64,000 nt of DNA from Cannabis sativa (GCF_029168945.1 NC_083607.1:41773257-41837256); one strand, 5' to 3'. Shown: positions 24,301 to 36,359, numbered from the stretch's first letter. Numbers and translations are program-made. Notes: generated by a model not told the origin, from the sequence alone.

Positions 24301-25080
24301 CCACGAAGCACACACCTGAAAAGGTTACTATTAATCACAACAACAGATAGCACAAACGTGAAATTCATGAAACTCACTCGTTGCTCGTTAACCCAACATA
24401 AAAGATTGCCCCAAATTCATTTCCATTGTGACATCATAGTTAAGACTCAATCCCTTTTATAACACAGTAAGCGAAAACAGATACTCATTTCCAATTAATC
24501 ATGTGATACATAAATAAATGTACACATTATGTATGTATAGGTGTATATAACACATCCACAAACACTCATTTCCGTCCCAATATCCGATACCAGAAAAACG
24601 AAATATTTGAGACGGCAATAATGTTTCAATGCAGAATGATTGAAGGCAGAAAACAAAACAGACACATGCACTGAACATGGTCAAGTTTCTAAAAACTTAC
24701 GTGCCGCCAACGCCGCCAGTGGTGTCGGATGAGATAGTTGCGAATGGAAGCTCGCAGACAGCGACAGAGGCACCGAAATTGGCGGCAAAGCGGGAAGCAC
24801 GGACTCCCCCGCTGCCGGCGCCGATGGTGAAGAGATCAAAATCGTACTTGCGGCCGATTTCAGCGCCGTTTTCGGACTCGGCAGAAGCTGTAATGAAACC
24901 ACGCCGCTGCCGGTGGTGATGGTGATCATTGAGAAAGATTGAGCGAGAGCGGGCGCGAGCGAGTGAAGTTAAATTTACTGGAAGAGACAGAAAGGGGCTA
25001 GAGAGAGAAAATGAGAGGTTCTTAGAGAAGAGGAGAGTTGTGGATGTGGTGAGCTTTGGCGTAGTGAAAGAAGACGCCAT
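21353..25080 (-). CDS. GR2: Glutathione reductase, chloroplast/mitochondrial type (10 coding exons)
   Basis: Coding exons on the minus strand: 24701-25080, 24090-24315, 23679-23957, 23390-23566, 23153-23206, 22414-22562, 22115-22178, 21875-22045, 21638-21775, 21353-21394. All have GT-AG introns and keep frame, giving 1680 nt and 559 residues, the usual length for plastid GR. It reduces GSSG with NADPH. Visible features are a Ser/Thr/Arg-rich transit peptide (about residues 1-65), FAD motif GAGSGG, redox pair Cys128/Cys133 in [18 protein letters not shown]-binding [11 protein letters not shown] (260-270), Arg284 and Arg290 (which favour NADPH), a second FAD motif AVGDVTD (386-392) and catalytic His522 in [10 protein letters not shown]. 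All key residues are intact. Confidence 0.96.
22610..23003. mobile_element. MITE-like element in a GR intron
   Basis: Inside the intron between coding exons 5 and 6. The left end TCTAGAATGCACTC and the right end GAGTGCGTTCTAGA are near-perfect inverted repeats, with partial complementarity continuing inward. It lacks any open frame, is about 394 bp, and no target duplication could be fixed. The gene's splice sites are outside it. Confidence 0.5.
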
Positions 25081-25180
25081 TTCTGGGGAAGAGGGTTTCT
25101 TCTGAGCTCTACTACTAGTCTACTAACTGAAATGAGAAAGATATACCTTATGCTGTGGAGAGAGATTATATCCTGACCGT

Positions 25181-25190
25181 CCATTTATAG
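25181..25190 (-). promoter_or_regulatory. GR2: TATA box of GR
   Basis: The minus strand reads CTATAAATGG about 100 bases upstream of the GR start codon, implying a 5' UTR of about 70 bases. Confidence 0.55.
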
Positions 25191-25199
25191 CGGGTCCCA

Positions 25200-25753
25200 T
25201 TTGTGATACACGGTTGAGATTTACTTAAACTTGATTGAAGGATTATTCTAGAGCCACGGCCACCCTTTTCATATTACATTTCATGCACTTATCCTTTTTT
25301 TAAGGGTATTTTAAAATTAAAATCAATTCCAAACCATAACTCAAAAACAAAATTTGATTCTCCTTCCCATTTATTTATTTTGATGACAAGAACAATTTGA
25401 TTAGTTTTAAAGACAAAAGGAAAGCTAAAGGAATATATCCTGCATGTATTTAAAATTGATAAAACTAACTTACCAAAAAACAAATAAAGATGAAAAATAC
25501 TGTCAATTTACAATTTGGATTGAGAACTTGAAGTTGAAACAATCACAAGTTGCCACTTGGGTTGTTCTAATAATCTCAGTATAAACAATCACTTTTTGCA
25601 GCAAACGACAGTATGTCATCTTCTTTTTTTAGCTTTGAACTTCAGATGTTTCTATTCTATCTTTGATTTCTAGGACAGAAGTCAGAAAAAGCTACAGGCA
25701 AAACTGGTACAAAAATTTCCTACTTTTCTAAAGCCTTTTTTTTTTCTTTTTTC
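25200..25753. other. Intergenic region between RPC8 3' end and GR promoter
   Basis: AT-rich, with no open frame or repeat that could be supported. It must hold the RPC8 3' UTR and the upstream GR promoter. Confidence 0.4.
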
Positions 25754-27863
25754 CTACTCAACTTGTTCTGCATCAGTCCACCATGAAATGGGGCCTGAAC
25801 CATCAAAATCCAGTGATCCCTGCAACACCAAATCAATCAAGAAACAAAATATTAGACTCTTCAAAATGGTTAAGCTGTTTTGAATCTTTCATGTACAGAA
25901 TTCAACATAACATCATGCTTAATGTGTGTCAATATCAACAAAAATGGGCTAAATGATCTATCCTAAGCAATGCTTAGCATGATGCTTTAGTGCATATCCT
26001 AATCCTACAAGTAATTCTAGTTTTTTTTCTTTTTTGTCAGTACATGTAATTCTATTTAAAAGTAAAATATATAAACATCAATAATATTCAATAAGATTAG
26101 AATTGATTTCTCAATATAATATAAACAGCACATTAATACTTTATTGTTAAAAGTATACTAAATTGTGCCAAATTTGGGATGTTAGCTGTACTTAATTTGA
26201 CAAACATTAATTGGTCAACTTTAATACTTTACTTTATGTATACTTTGTGTCAAATTAAGTACAGCTAATATCACAAATTTAGCACAATTCTTAGTATACC
26301 TTTTACATAAATATTTGACAATGCTATCTCTCATTGCCACAATTTAGCACTGCACTGGAGATGTTTCAAATGACTAAAACACAGATTTTGTGACAACCCA
26401 TGTAAATCATCATAATACTGTTCCTGATTTTCCACAAAATGGGGGGAAAAGATAAACTTAAAGAAAGAACACTGTTGCCTAATCTGTGTTATTATCTTGA
26501 GCCTTTGAAAATGACAAGATATCATGTACTCAAAGTGATACCAAATCAAATGGCGGTTCATGGATGAACTTACTGTGATCACCATAGGGGCAAATGGCTT
26601 TGACTCATTCAGCTGTTCAATTGGAACTGGAGGATAATTTACACTCCGAACTTGGAACCTTATCTGCCGCACGAAAGAAAAAGAAAAAGAAAAACAACAC
26701 TTTTAGACTCTTGGCACAGTTGCCATACCTGAAAAAAACCAAAGTACAAGAATATGAACCTCATCCTGCCAATCAATAATGAAATCTTCTCCATTATAGT
26801 CCCATATCCATGTCACTCTGCCTCTGCAATCCTCAAGAGGTGAATTGAATCATTAACATTTGGATCCAATTACTTGGTAAAGGAAGCAATCTTAAAAATA
26901 CAAAATTTAACAAGGATGATAGTTTTACACATTTTTCTATTAGAACAGACAATCCATGGACTAATACCTCTTTCTTGGATCAGGCTCAGGGCGTGATGGC
27001 TGAGGCAATAAATTGACAGGTACATATATGTCATCAAAAAATCCAAGTGACACTGCCAATTTCACAATTAACTGCCAGTTACACAATTATAAATCCCACA
27101 ACAGCACACAGAGAAGACAATATAAATGAATTATCACACACAACACTATAACAACTAGAAGCAGCCACAAGACATACAGCGTAAACCATTAGCATCTGAT
27201 TCCTTTAGTTTTGCACCAATAATTTCTCCAACAAACGGACGAAACATGATTACGGTGAACACCACCTGCCAGATTACGAAAACATGGTGATTGAATTGAA
27301 TTGTAACAAAACAGTGTCCTACATAACTGGAATAAAACCAGTCATCAGTTCTCTTACAAAATTAAAAACAGTCATCAGTTCAACATAAAGTAATGTTTTC
27401 AGTGAAAATAAAAGAAATTGGGCATATGTGCTAGCAAGCCACTTTACCAAGCGAGTAAGCAACCTACAAGTTCAAGATTTAAATACAATTTTGAAGAAGA
27501 GATGTAACTGTTGAAGCATACCGTGTAAGTTGCAGCACCTTCAGAGGGAAAGATAAAACCACCTTCAATGGATCTAATATCATAGACAGAAATACAAAGC
27601 CCCAAGTTCGAAACAACCTTCATTAAATAAAACAACCCATAGGTGCTTTTAGAAATTATAAATTCAAGCTGAACTAATGTTAAAGGGGAAAAAAAAAAGA
27701 ATGAAATAGAAACAAAGGGTGTTCCTTAAATCATGAAGATAATACTACAAACCTTGTCTAAAAAAAGCTTCTCAAGCTCAACCTTAATGGCTTCAGCTAA
27801 AGGAAGCCTCAAAATGTCAGGTGGCACACGCAATGTGTGCTCAATTCGGCTAAGGTAGAACAT
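25754..27863 (-). CDS. NRPC7: DNA-directed RNA polymerase III subunit RPC8 (Rpc25/POLR3H family), 7 coding exons
   Basis: Coding exons on the minus strand: 27753-27863, 27522-27617, 27178-27265, 26968-27052, 26760-26823, 26574-26663, 25754-25819. All splice sites are GT-AG and frames join exactly, giving 600 nt and 199 residues (family about 200-210). The protein begins MFYLSRIEHTLRVPPDILRL. Residues 1-80 form the Rpb7-type N-terminal domain (FRPFVGEIIGAKL), and the C-terminal OB-fold half contains LGFFDDIYVPVNLLPQP and VTWIWDYNGE. It ends WWTDAEQVE. In Pol III this subunit pairs with RPC9/Rpc17 to form the stalk used for initiation at tRNA and 5S genes. Nothing is broken or missing. Confidence 0.95.
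26146..26306. mobile_element. Fold-back MITE in the last RPC8 intron
   Basis: The left arm (GTATACTAAATTGTGCCAAA...GCTGTACTTAATTTGACA, 26153-26202) is the reverse complement of the right arm (TGTCAAATTAAGTACAGC...CACAATTCTTAGTATAC, 26248-26299) with few mismatches. A spacer of about 45 bases separates them. It lies in the 754-bp intron between coding exons 6 and 7; the next longest intron is 304 bp. Confidence 0.7.
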
Positions 27864-28320
27864 TTGGTTTCAGACTATAATAGATTCTAGATATACTCCT
27901 GCTTTTCATGAACATAAAAAATATTATATCACCAAAGGTGGTGTAAAAATACAATTAATTATATAAAAATTAACAATTTAAAGCAAAATGTCATATAACT
28001 TTTCTTTCCAACCGCCATGGAATTGTGAATTAATAACTAATTTGGAAAGAAATAGATAATCAAATGATTTTAAGTTGAGTACTAGTGAGTACAACCCTAT
28101 ACTATAATTTGTAATGAAAACATGTATAGAATTGACACCTGAAATGGATGAAGCGATTGGAACAAAGCAAGAGAAAGAGAGGGTGAGCGAGCGCGTGTTC
28201 GTCGTCGACCCTGTCCTTGCACTGTGGCAGCCTTCTGGCTTAGGAGACCAGAGAAGAGAGAACGAGATAAAGAGAGCGGCACTGCGAGTCTGCGAGAGAC
28301 AAAGAAATGTTTTTTCTTTC
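27864..28320 (-). other. NRPC7: RPC8 5' UTR region with probable UTR intron
   Basis: A consensus donor (TTTCAG|GTGTCA, exon end at 28139) and an acceptor (TTATAG about 11 bases before the ATG) suggest a 5' UTR intron of about 0.26 kb, with the first, non-coding exon right of 28139. The exon is CT/GA-rich, as often seen in plant leaders. The transcription start is not resolved. Confidence 0.5.
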
Positions 28321-28441
28321 TTCAATTTGAGGAGGCGACTGTGGTGTGAGTGTGTGTTCCTTTTCTTTTCTTTTTTTTTTTTTTTTTTTTAAAGAAAACT
28401 TGACCACTGTTTGCGTTTTTTACTTTTAAAAAAATATATAA

Positions 28442-28450
28442 TAAAATAAA
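28442..28450. repeat. 9-bp target duplication TAAAATAAA, left copy
   Basis: Identical to 28846-28854 on the other side of the fold-back element. A 9-bp duplication is characteristic of Mutator-type transposition; its AT-rich composition leaves some room for chance. Confidence 0.65.
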
Positions 28451-28845
28451 GGCTAATTAGTAATTTTTCTCCCTGAATTTTGACATGTAGTAAATCGTGC
28501 CTCTTGAATTTTTTGGCCGTTAAAAATTTCCCATGAACTATTGAGATTGTTAAATTTAAAGACTTTTGTCTAATTTCATTCAATTTTACTGTTTCCGTGA
28601 TTGTTTATGTACTAAACCATACTCCCCAGACTTTGATATCTAACAAATCATGCCCCTTAAACTTTGATATGTACTAAAACATGCTCCTTGAACTTTCATC
28701 CATGTTAAAATTTTTTACTAAAATTAGACAAAGTCCTTAAATTTAACAATCTCAATAGTTTGGGGGGAATTTTTAACGGCCAAAAAAGTTCAGGGGGCAC
28801 GATTTAGTACATGTCAAAGTTCAGGGGAAAAATTACTAATTAGCT
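28451..28845. mobile_element. Mutator-type fold-back element with 9-bp TSD
   Basis: The 395-bp element begins GGCTAATTAG and ends CTAATTAGCT. Long complementary arms are visible: AGTAATTTTTCTCCCTGAA pairs with TTCAGGGGAAAAATTACT, and TTGGCCGTTAAAAATT pairs with AATTTTTAACGGCCAA. There is no open frame. It is flanked by TAAAATAAA on both sides. Confidence 0.75.
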
Positions 28846-28854
28846 TAAAATAAA
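28846..28854. repeat. 9-bp target duplication TAAAATAAA, right copy
   Basis: Exact match to 28442-28450. Confidence 0.65.
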
Positions 28855-28881
28855 TAATAAATAAAAATATCATTGAAAATA

Positions 28882-29658
28882 TTTTTTTTTTTAGAGAAGG
28901 GATGCCCTTATGGGAAGAGGAGAGACTCAAGATTGCAGGGGTCATCGCCAATCTATATTGTAGATTCATCTAGCCCCAAAGCTAACTTTGTGAGCTTATG
29001 GGCAAAGGTGTTTGTCGTACGTTTAACATGAGAGACTGCGCCATTAGGGAAGTGAGATAAAGTCGTGTTAATTTGCGTGATAATATCTTCAAAGGGGGAG
29101 ATGTCTTCATTGTTGGTTGCTAAGGCGTCAGTGATCCTTTTGCATTCAGTTTCTATTTGAGAGATAGGGAAAGATTCTTCAATACACCAAATGAGTGCTT
29201 TGAGGATGGACTTTGCTTCGAGGGTTGCAGCTTCTCCACCTCTTTTGTAGGGAAAGCGATTGCTACTACAACTCCACCTTCGCTATTACGAATTACACCA
29301 CCAAAACTTGAAGTATGATTTGATTGCGAGCATGTTGCATCAGCGTTGAGCTTGAGAAGACCTGGTGGGGGGGGGGGGGAGAGACCAATTGGATGGAGGA
29401 ACCTCTGGAAGTTCTGGATCTGCTATGTTGTGAGTGGTTGTTCTTATTTTGTACTCTGCCAAGTAGTTTTTTACCATGGTGGGAATAGCATGAGGCTGGT
29501 CCGTTCTTTTAAGTTTAATCTCCTTATTCCCGTTGTGCCAGATAAACCAAGAGATACAAAGAAAAATTTCCACATCCTTTTTGTTCATGTTAGTATAAAT
29601 ATTATAAGCAATTTCATTAAAAGAAGTATTAGTAGCCATAGAGAGATAAGGATAGAAG
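28882..29658 (-). pseudogene. LINE 1, 3' part: RNase H domain and poly(A) end
   Basis: A T run at 28882-28892 is the poly(A) tail of a minus-strand LINE. The frame from about 29640 to 29340 (ISWFIWHNGNKEIKLKRTD) is the region after the zinc-finger domain of plant L1 ORF2. From about 29335 leftward an RNase H domain starts LKLNADATCSQSNHTSSFGG, with HVKRTTNTFAHKL near its end. Small frameshifts break it. The rest of the LINE continues at 31560 beyond the solo LTR. Confidence 0.82.
29654..29658. repeat. Target duplication AGAAG, left copy (solo LTR)
   Basis: Repeated exactly at 31560-31564. Confidence 0.88.
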
Positions 29659-31559
29659 TGTTGGATTATATTTTACCATGTGCTAGATTTACTAATAAGT
29701 ATGTTTTTAACATTCTAAATATGAACTTTTAAAACGATGAAAATTAAACACATAAAAGGTATGAGAAACCTTACATTGGTTGCAGCGGAATTAAATGACT
29801 CTTTCCGCTCAAATTTCTAAGCATTGTATCCTTTCTGTAGCAGAGTATAATCAAGATCTGAGCCCGACACTCATTCAGTTGTTGGATTCTTCACAGTCTT
29901 ACACACTATGATTGAGGACTAACTTGTTATGGGTGGGCATGCACTCAATCACTAAGGCTCGAATTTTGATGGTGAAGAAGACTAAGAAGTTTGAAATAGT
30001 AGAGATAAAGGAAGAAGAAGAAGAAGTCTCAAAACACTAGTTGTCTAACAGAATGAAAACTAGGTTTAGAAGCATTAGTTGGATAATGAGACCTTTCTTT
30101 TCTTTTTATACTAATTTACTTAGGTTAGGATTGAATTATTTGGAATAAAAATGATAAAATAATAGCAAATATAGGACCCTATGGGTGGCCACATGTGGGC
30201 TCACCACTAGTTAGATTTTTGTTATTTTTCTCAATCATTTATCTATTTTTTTCACAAATACCACTTTTGCAATTTCAATTCTATAAATGACAAAACTATT
30301 TATTTAATAATTAAAATTAATTATCAAATAAAATGTCATTTATATTATTTATTAATTAGACTCCATAAAGTCTCTTAATGAACAAATAAATCCTCAAATT
30401 CTATTTCTTCACAATCAAGACATATCTTAGTGAAAAATTCATAAACTAGACATAGTCTAATTTTAGAATTATAATTGATTAATTAAAATCAATTAACTGA
30501 GTCTTACAAGCAGTTTGTCTCAACTAGTATGGAGACCATGGGCCTATATAACTGAGCTTCCAATAAGCAAATCTAGACTTTACCAAGTAAATTCTCTAAC
30601 TTATTAATTCCTCCTTGCACCAATATAGAATTGGAATTGCACTCTCAATTATATAGAACGCTCTATATGTTTTACGAATATAGATACGCTATGAGATTAT
30701 CTGTTTGTTATAATCCTAATAATCAATGATCTTCTATAGATTATCTACATTGAGTAGGGACTAATTTACCGTTACACCCTTCAATGCATTTTATCCTTAA
30801 AATACTTAGCTACCTAAAAATGATATTCCAGTGAACTAATATAATCACTGAAATGAGTACTCAACCATTTATCTCTGTTAAGCCAAGCTCGAAGGAAATC
30901 ATCATTTAACTTCTATATCTGGATAGAAGCTATAAATTTTGTATCTATGATTAGCGTTCCTACTCAATTGAACTACCATGTCCTTAATCTATATGTCACG
31001 GGAAAAACTATTTGGTTGACTTTAACGAACAGACTTAAGAACACAAAAAATGCAACTAAACTAGAACCTAACCATCTCAGGATTGAGATCACTTGATCTA
31101 AGACCAACTAAGTGATGTTGAATTGAATAGATATTACAGTAAGTTTATTATATCTGATTCAAGTTTAATATCGGTCCCTTTCGATGCATACTCTGATACT
31201 CACATCTAACCAAAGCTTACTTTAACCAATGCCAGTGAAATGACATATTACTTATCCAAGGTGCAAGTAAACTTCATTGTAGATTATCCTATCAGTTAAA
31301 CCCTATGTACTGATAAATCATAGGAATACATTTAATCACATAATTTTGATTACTTTCAACTGTGTTGACAACACAATAAACGAGAATATCAATGTGATAA
31401 GAATTTAGATGAATTTATAAATTAAATAAACAAATAAATGATCACATGAACCAAATAACACACTAAATAAGTAATAAAAATAAATATGTTTATTTATTGA
31501 TAATTGAATAGAAAAGATTACATTGAAATAGAGTTTTATTTAGGGCACAAAGCCCAACA
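29659..31559 (-). repeat. Solo LTR of the element A/B family inside LINE 1
   Basis: The 1901-bp sequence begins TGTTGGATTATATTTTACC and ends AAAGCCCAACA. It aligns along its full length with the LTRs of elements A and B but is more diverged. Perfect 5-bp flanking repeats (AGAAG) and no internal region show it arose by recombination between the two LTRs of a full copy. Its sense matches A and B (leftward). A minus-strand TATA-like TATAAAAAG lies near 30100. Confidence 0.9.
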
Positions 31560-34500
31560 AGAAGATACTAGCTTTCTAAACTCTCCTTATTCGCTTGCAA
31601 AAGAACAAGGCATGAGGATTAGATTCCTCTTCTCTAGTACAAAGCTCACAAACAGGGGAGTGGGTAATCTTTCTAATGAAAAGTTATTGTTTAGTGGGGA
31701 GAGTTGATGAGGAGGCTCTATAGGTGAAGTGCTTCAATTAGACGGGGTACCAAGATGCCAAAAGAATTTCCATCAGGGGGAAGGGGAAGACAAGGAAGGG
31801 ATATCTGGTGGTGAGTGGTGGGAGAACCTTAATAGATATCCAATTTTGATAGAGTAGGTTCCTGACTTCGTAAACTTCCATATGGGTTTGTCCTCCATAG
31901 GGTGAAGAGGGAGAGGGATAGAAAGGACATCAGCAACCATATGGGGGGAGTGAGTGGTTTAGGCGAGGTATATCCCAAGTCATGTCATTAGATATATAGA
32001 AAGCAACAATGTTGGGAACATGGGCCTGAGGGTGAATGTTCTTGTAGGAAGGTATCCAGTAATCATGAATTGGAGAGGTATTCTTACTGTTGCCAATCTT
32101 CATGATGAGAGCTTTGTGCAGTAATTCTCTTCCCCATTAAAAGCTACGCCAGACAAAAGATGGAGAGTGGCCCAGGCTGCAATTCAAGAAAGAAGATCAT
32201 GGGTGGTATCTGGCAGCAAAGATTTTTTCCACAAGAAAGTTTGGATGTTGAAGGATTCGCCAAGCTTGCTTAGCAAGCATAACTTGATTAAAGTGAACAA
32301 GTGAACGAAAACCCAGACCGTCGTTTCTCTTGGATTGACAGAGCTTTTGCCATTTTTGCTAGTGAGTTGAGGGGTTATTATTGGAATTAAACCCCCACCA
32401 AAAATTTGCCATGATAGATTCCAAGGAGTGGCATGTGGCATAAGGGAGACGAAAACAAGCCATGTTGTAAGTGGGGATGGCTTGGATAACAAATTTAAGC
32501 AAAATTTCCTTGTCGCCTTTCGAAAAATTCTTGTGCTTCCACGTATTGAGATGCTTATAGATTTTGTCTTTGAGGTAGTGGAAGGCATGTTTTTTTGAGC
32601 AGCCAATATGCTAGGGGAGACCTAGATATTTCTCAAAAGTATCTTTCATAAGGATACCCATGTAATCAGAGATAAGATGTTTATCCCTGAGGTTCGTGTT
32701 GGGAGAGAAATTAAGTGACAATTTTTGGAGATTAACTTGTTGGCATGTGGCTTTTTCGTAGTAATGAAGGACATCTTTGATTGCATTGCAGGAAGTGATG
32801 GTAGTGTGGGCAAAAAGGATACTATCATCAGCAAAGAAAAGATGCGAGGTTGTAGGGGCAGTCCTAGAAACTCTCTATCCACTGAGGATCTAAGATCTAC
32901 CATGGTAACGAAGTAGAGATGAGAAACCTTCAAAGCACAATAAAAAGATATAAGGCAAGAGAGGGTCGCCCTGCCGGATTCCTCTTGAAGGTGTGACTTT
33001 TCCAACAATTTGACCATTCACATTAAATTGAAAGGTGACCGAGGTGAGACAATCGAGAAACCAGGTTGGTGAATATCGTGGGGAACTTGAACTTATCCAT
33101 AATGGCCCTAATGAAACTCCATTCAACTTTATCAAAAGCTTTTGCCATATCCAGCTTTAAGGCCATCCAGCCTATATGCCACACAATTTGAGTTTTATGG
33201 AGTGAGTAATTTCCTGAGCCACAATGATATTATCTAAGATGAGGCATCCATGGGAAAAAGCACTTTAATTGGGAGATATCAGCTTATTAAGAACTAATTT
33301 AAGCCTATTAGCAATTGTTTTCGATGGGATTTTATAAGTGACATTACAAAGACTTATAGGTTGGAAATCCTTAACTAAGATGGGTTGTTTGACCTTAGGA
33401 ATGAGAGTGATGAGAGTTTAATTAAGCTGGCTCCATTGAGGGCCTGAAGAATGGTAGCCACCACATCCTGTTTGACAAAAGACTAATTCTTACAGTAGAA
33501 ATTGGTATTAAACCGTCAAGGCTCGGGGCTTCGTCTAGGGGAAGTTGGAAGAAAGCTTTTCCACTTCATCTGCAGTGTAGGTTTCCTAAAGCATTTGTAT
33601 GTCATTCTCTGAAAGAGTGGCAACAATACCTTCCAAATCATACCCAATATCTTCCACGGTAGGAGTTGAGGAAGTGAAAAGAGTCAAAAAATAGCGCTCA
33701 ATTTCCTTAGTGATGTCCTCCAAGGAAGTAACAATGGTCCCATTGTCTCTTCAAGTTTATGAATGCTATTTGATCTTTTCTTAGATGAGGAGTGACGATG
33801 GAAAAACTTGGTGTTTCTATTGCCTTGGGAAAGCCATTGGGTTCTACCTCTTTGCTTCCAATATGTCTCTTCTTTAAGAAGGAGTCTATCAAGATGGGAA
33901 TGGAGGGTTTTTATTCTTTGGACCGTGTTGTCATCCCAATTATGGCCGCTTTTAACATGTTCAAGTTCTTTTCAATAGTATTTATTCGATGTTTAAATTG
34001 GAAGCCTGACTTGTGGTTCCAATCAGTGAGGCGGTTGCCGCAAACAAATTGGATGGCCACAAGATTGGAGATGTCACAGGAATTACTACCTTGATTAGCC
34101 CAAAAAGATGTCAGGATCTTGAGCCAATTTGGGTCAGTGAGCCAAACATTTTCAAAGAGAAAAAATTTTGTTTTACGATGTGGGGATTGGGACGACATTC
34201 CATGAGTGTCAAACAAAAGGGCACAGTGATTTGAACCAATAAAACCTTGGTGATGAAGACAAGCCTTAGGAAAAATATTCATCAAATGTGCATTAACGAT
34301 ACACCAATCCAAACACTCTTGAATATTTTTCTTATTGGCATTGTGGTTATTCCAAGTAAAATTAGGGCTAATTGGATCAATGGGAGACAAATTAAAGTGG
34401 TCAAGAAAATGTTTAAAATTTCTTGATGGTCCCCTGTCGAGGTTACCATAAATTTTTTCATCCAATGTAAGGATGGCATTGAAGTCCCCGATGATAATCC

Positions 34501-34900
34501 ATGGGTCAATGGGGTTGTTGTCACCAATTTGATGCAAAATTTTCCAAGTGTGGATTCTTTGGGCCTCAATGGGGGATCCATAAAAACAAGTGAGATGAAA
34601 TGGAACAAAATTATCAATAGAGGACGAAACATAACGGTCAAAATGGTTCATAGATTGAGATGTCATTGTTCCAAAATAAGAGGAGTCCTCCTCCTCTACC
34701 AAACCTAGGGACTTCCAAGCTAGAATCAAAGTGCAATTTAAGTTTGTAAAAATCCAAGGCAACCTTAGCAAGTCTAGTTTCCATGAGAAATAAAATATTA
34801 GGATTACAATTAGAAATGAGACGGGAGAGGTTACGGAATGCATGATCACTCCCAATTCCACGTGCATTCCAGCTTAGAACCTTCATGGCTGTAGGCATGC
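31560..34900 (-). pseudogene. LINE 1 ORF2: endonuclease and reverse transcriptase (degenerate)
   Basis: Reading leftward from about 34889, the apurinic-type endonuclease starts MKVLSWNARGIGS. It contains NILFLMETRLAK, WIIIGDFNAIL (about 34490) and a SNHCALLFD element. A reverse transcriptase follows, with TPSRGIRQGDPLLPYIFLL (about 33000) and the catalytic FADDSILFA (about 32830). A zinc-finger/linker part follows (GHSPSFVWRS and WGRELLHKALIMKIG, about 32200-32000). Stops and frameshifts occur throughout, so it cannot be made. It is a plant L1-type LINE with a C-terminal RNase H (28882-29658). Confidence 0.88.
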
Positions 34901-35395
34901 CTGCACATCCGCAGGACTTGCCTCTAGGAAGGTGATTTCAGTTTTAGTAGAGTTCTTCGATTGAGTATGCTTGACCAGTTGTTGAGTTTCACCATTAATC
35001 ACTTTGGCCTACCTTTTGAAGCTTTCTTTGCCTTTGGAGGATTGTTTTATTTTAATGCTTTTGGGGCCTGTGGGGGTGGCTAACCCAGGTTGGAAGGTAA
35101 GGGGTGAGAGTTTTAGATTTGTGCTTGTGTCGAGGAGGGGTATGTTGGTTGGCAGGGGAAGATGGCAGTATTTTGAGCTTGTGGATTCAGAACTACTCGA
35201 ACTTTGGGAGGTGTTTGACAAACTTGAGGTTGTTGTTTTCACAGTTTGTAATTCACTGATGTTACTCATGGTGGCATTGAGTAGAGCAGTGAAAGTTGAT
35301 AGGGGGTTTAGTGGTGTTGGGTTGGTAGTTTCTTGGCCTTGGGAGATTTTGTTAGTCTAGAGGGTGTTTTCAAATGGTTGGCTTGAGTTTTCTAA
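34901..35395 (-). pseudogene. LINE 1 ORF1 tail
   Basis: Upstream of the endonuclease the minus strand is open for about 86 residues (MSNISELQTVKTTTSSLSNT, then a Ser-rich stretch, then GPKSIKIKQSSKGKES), followed by short pieces up to the ORF2 start. A low-complexity Ser/Thr/Lys tail is usual for the end of plant L1 ORF1. The 5' portion is missing; sequence homologous to an LTR begins at about 35396. Confidence 0.5.
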
Positions 35396-36359
35396 CCTAT
35401 AGTGGAGCAAGGCGGAATTAATAAGTTGAGAATTTACTTGGTGAATTCTAGATCTACTTATTGAAAGCTCGGTTATATAGGCCCATGGTCCCCTCACTAG
35501 TTGGGATAATACTGCTTGCAGACTCAGTTAATTGATTTTAATTAATCAATTATAATTCTAAAATTAGACTATGTCTTATTTATGAATTTTCACTAAGCAA
35601 GGGCTTAATTGTGAAGAAAAGAGGTTTTGGGGTCAATTTGTTAATAAAGAGACTTTGTATGGTCTAGTTAATAAATTACATAAATGACAATTTTATTTAG
35701 TAATTAATTATAATTATTAAATAAATAGTTATGGCATTTATAGGTTTGAATTGGAAGATATGGTATTATTGAAAAGAAGAATAAGTGGTTGAAAAAAGTG
35801 GCAAAATTATAGCTTGAGATGGGTCCACTATTGTGTACGGCCATAAGTGATTTTTGCCCAATATTTTATTCTTTTTTGATTCATATAATTCAACCCTAAG
35901 CCCTAGTTGTAACACTATAAAAGGAACATGATACTCTCACTCATCCACTTGATGCCTTCAACCAAATCAAACCTAGTTTTTTATGTGAGACAACTAGTTG
36001 ATGAGAGAGTTAGTTATTTCAGCCTCCTTCATTGTTCTTCACCATATTCGAAACCTTGAGTGAATGAGTGACGTGCCCACACATAGCAAGTCAAGTACTC
36101 AATCATAGTGAGTAAGACGGTGGTAACCAAACACGAAGGAGAAAAAAGATCCGAGTTCAGATCTTGATAATGCTCTGCTACAGAAAGGAGTCAAGGGCTA
36201 GAGATCTTGAACGGAAGGAGTCATTATATTCAGCTGCAATCAATGTAAGGTTTTCTTAAACCCTTATGTGTTGATTTCATTGTTTTAGAGAATTCATATT
36301 TAGGATGTTAATCAACATACTTGTTAGTAAATCTAGATCATGGTAAAATATTCCCAACA
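35396..36359 (+). repeat. Truncated, opposite-orientation LTR of the element A/B family
   Basis: The segment is the reverse complement of roughly the first 950 bases of the other LTRs. It includes GCCCATGGTCCCCTCACTAG and ends TTCCCAACA at 36359. In transcription sense (plus) it is the 3' half of an LTR, with a TATA box (CTATAAAAGG) near 35916. The U3 side is missing and there is no target duplication. Confidence 0.82.

Noticed and set aside
29346..29732. 128-codon plus-strand frame
   Set aside because: It is opposite the LINE ORF2 reading and crosses into the solo LTR; no independent support.
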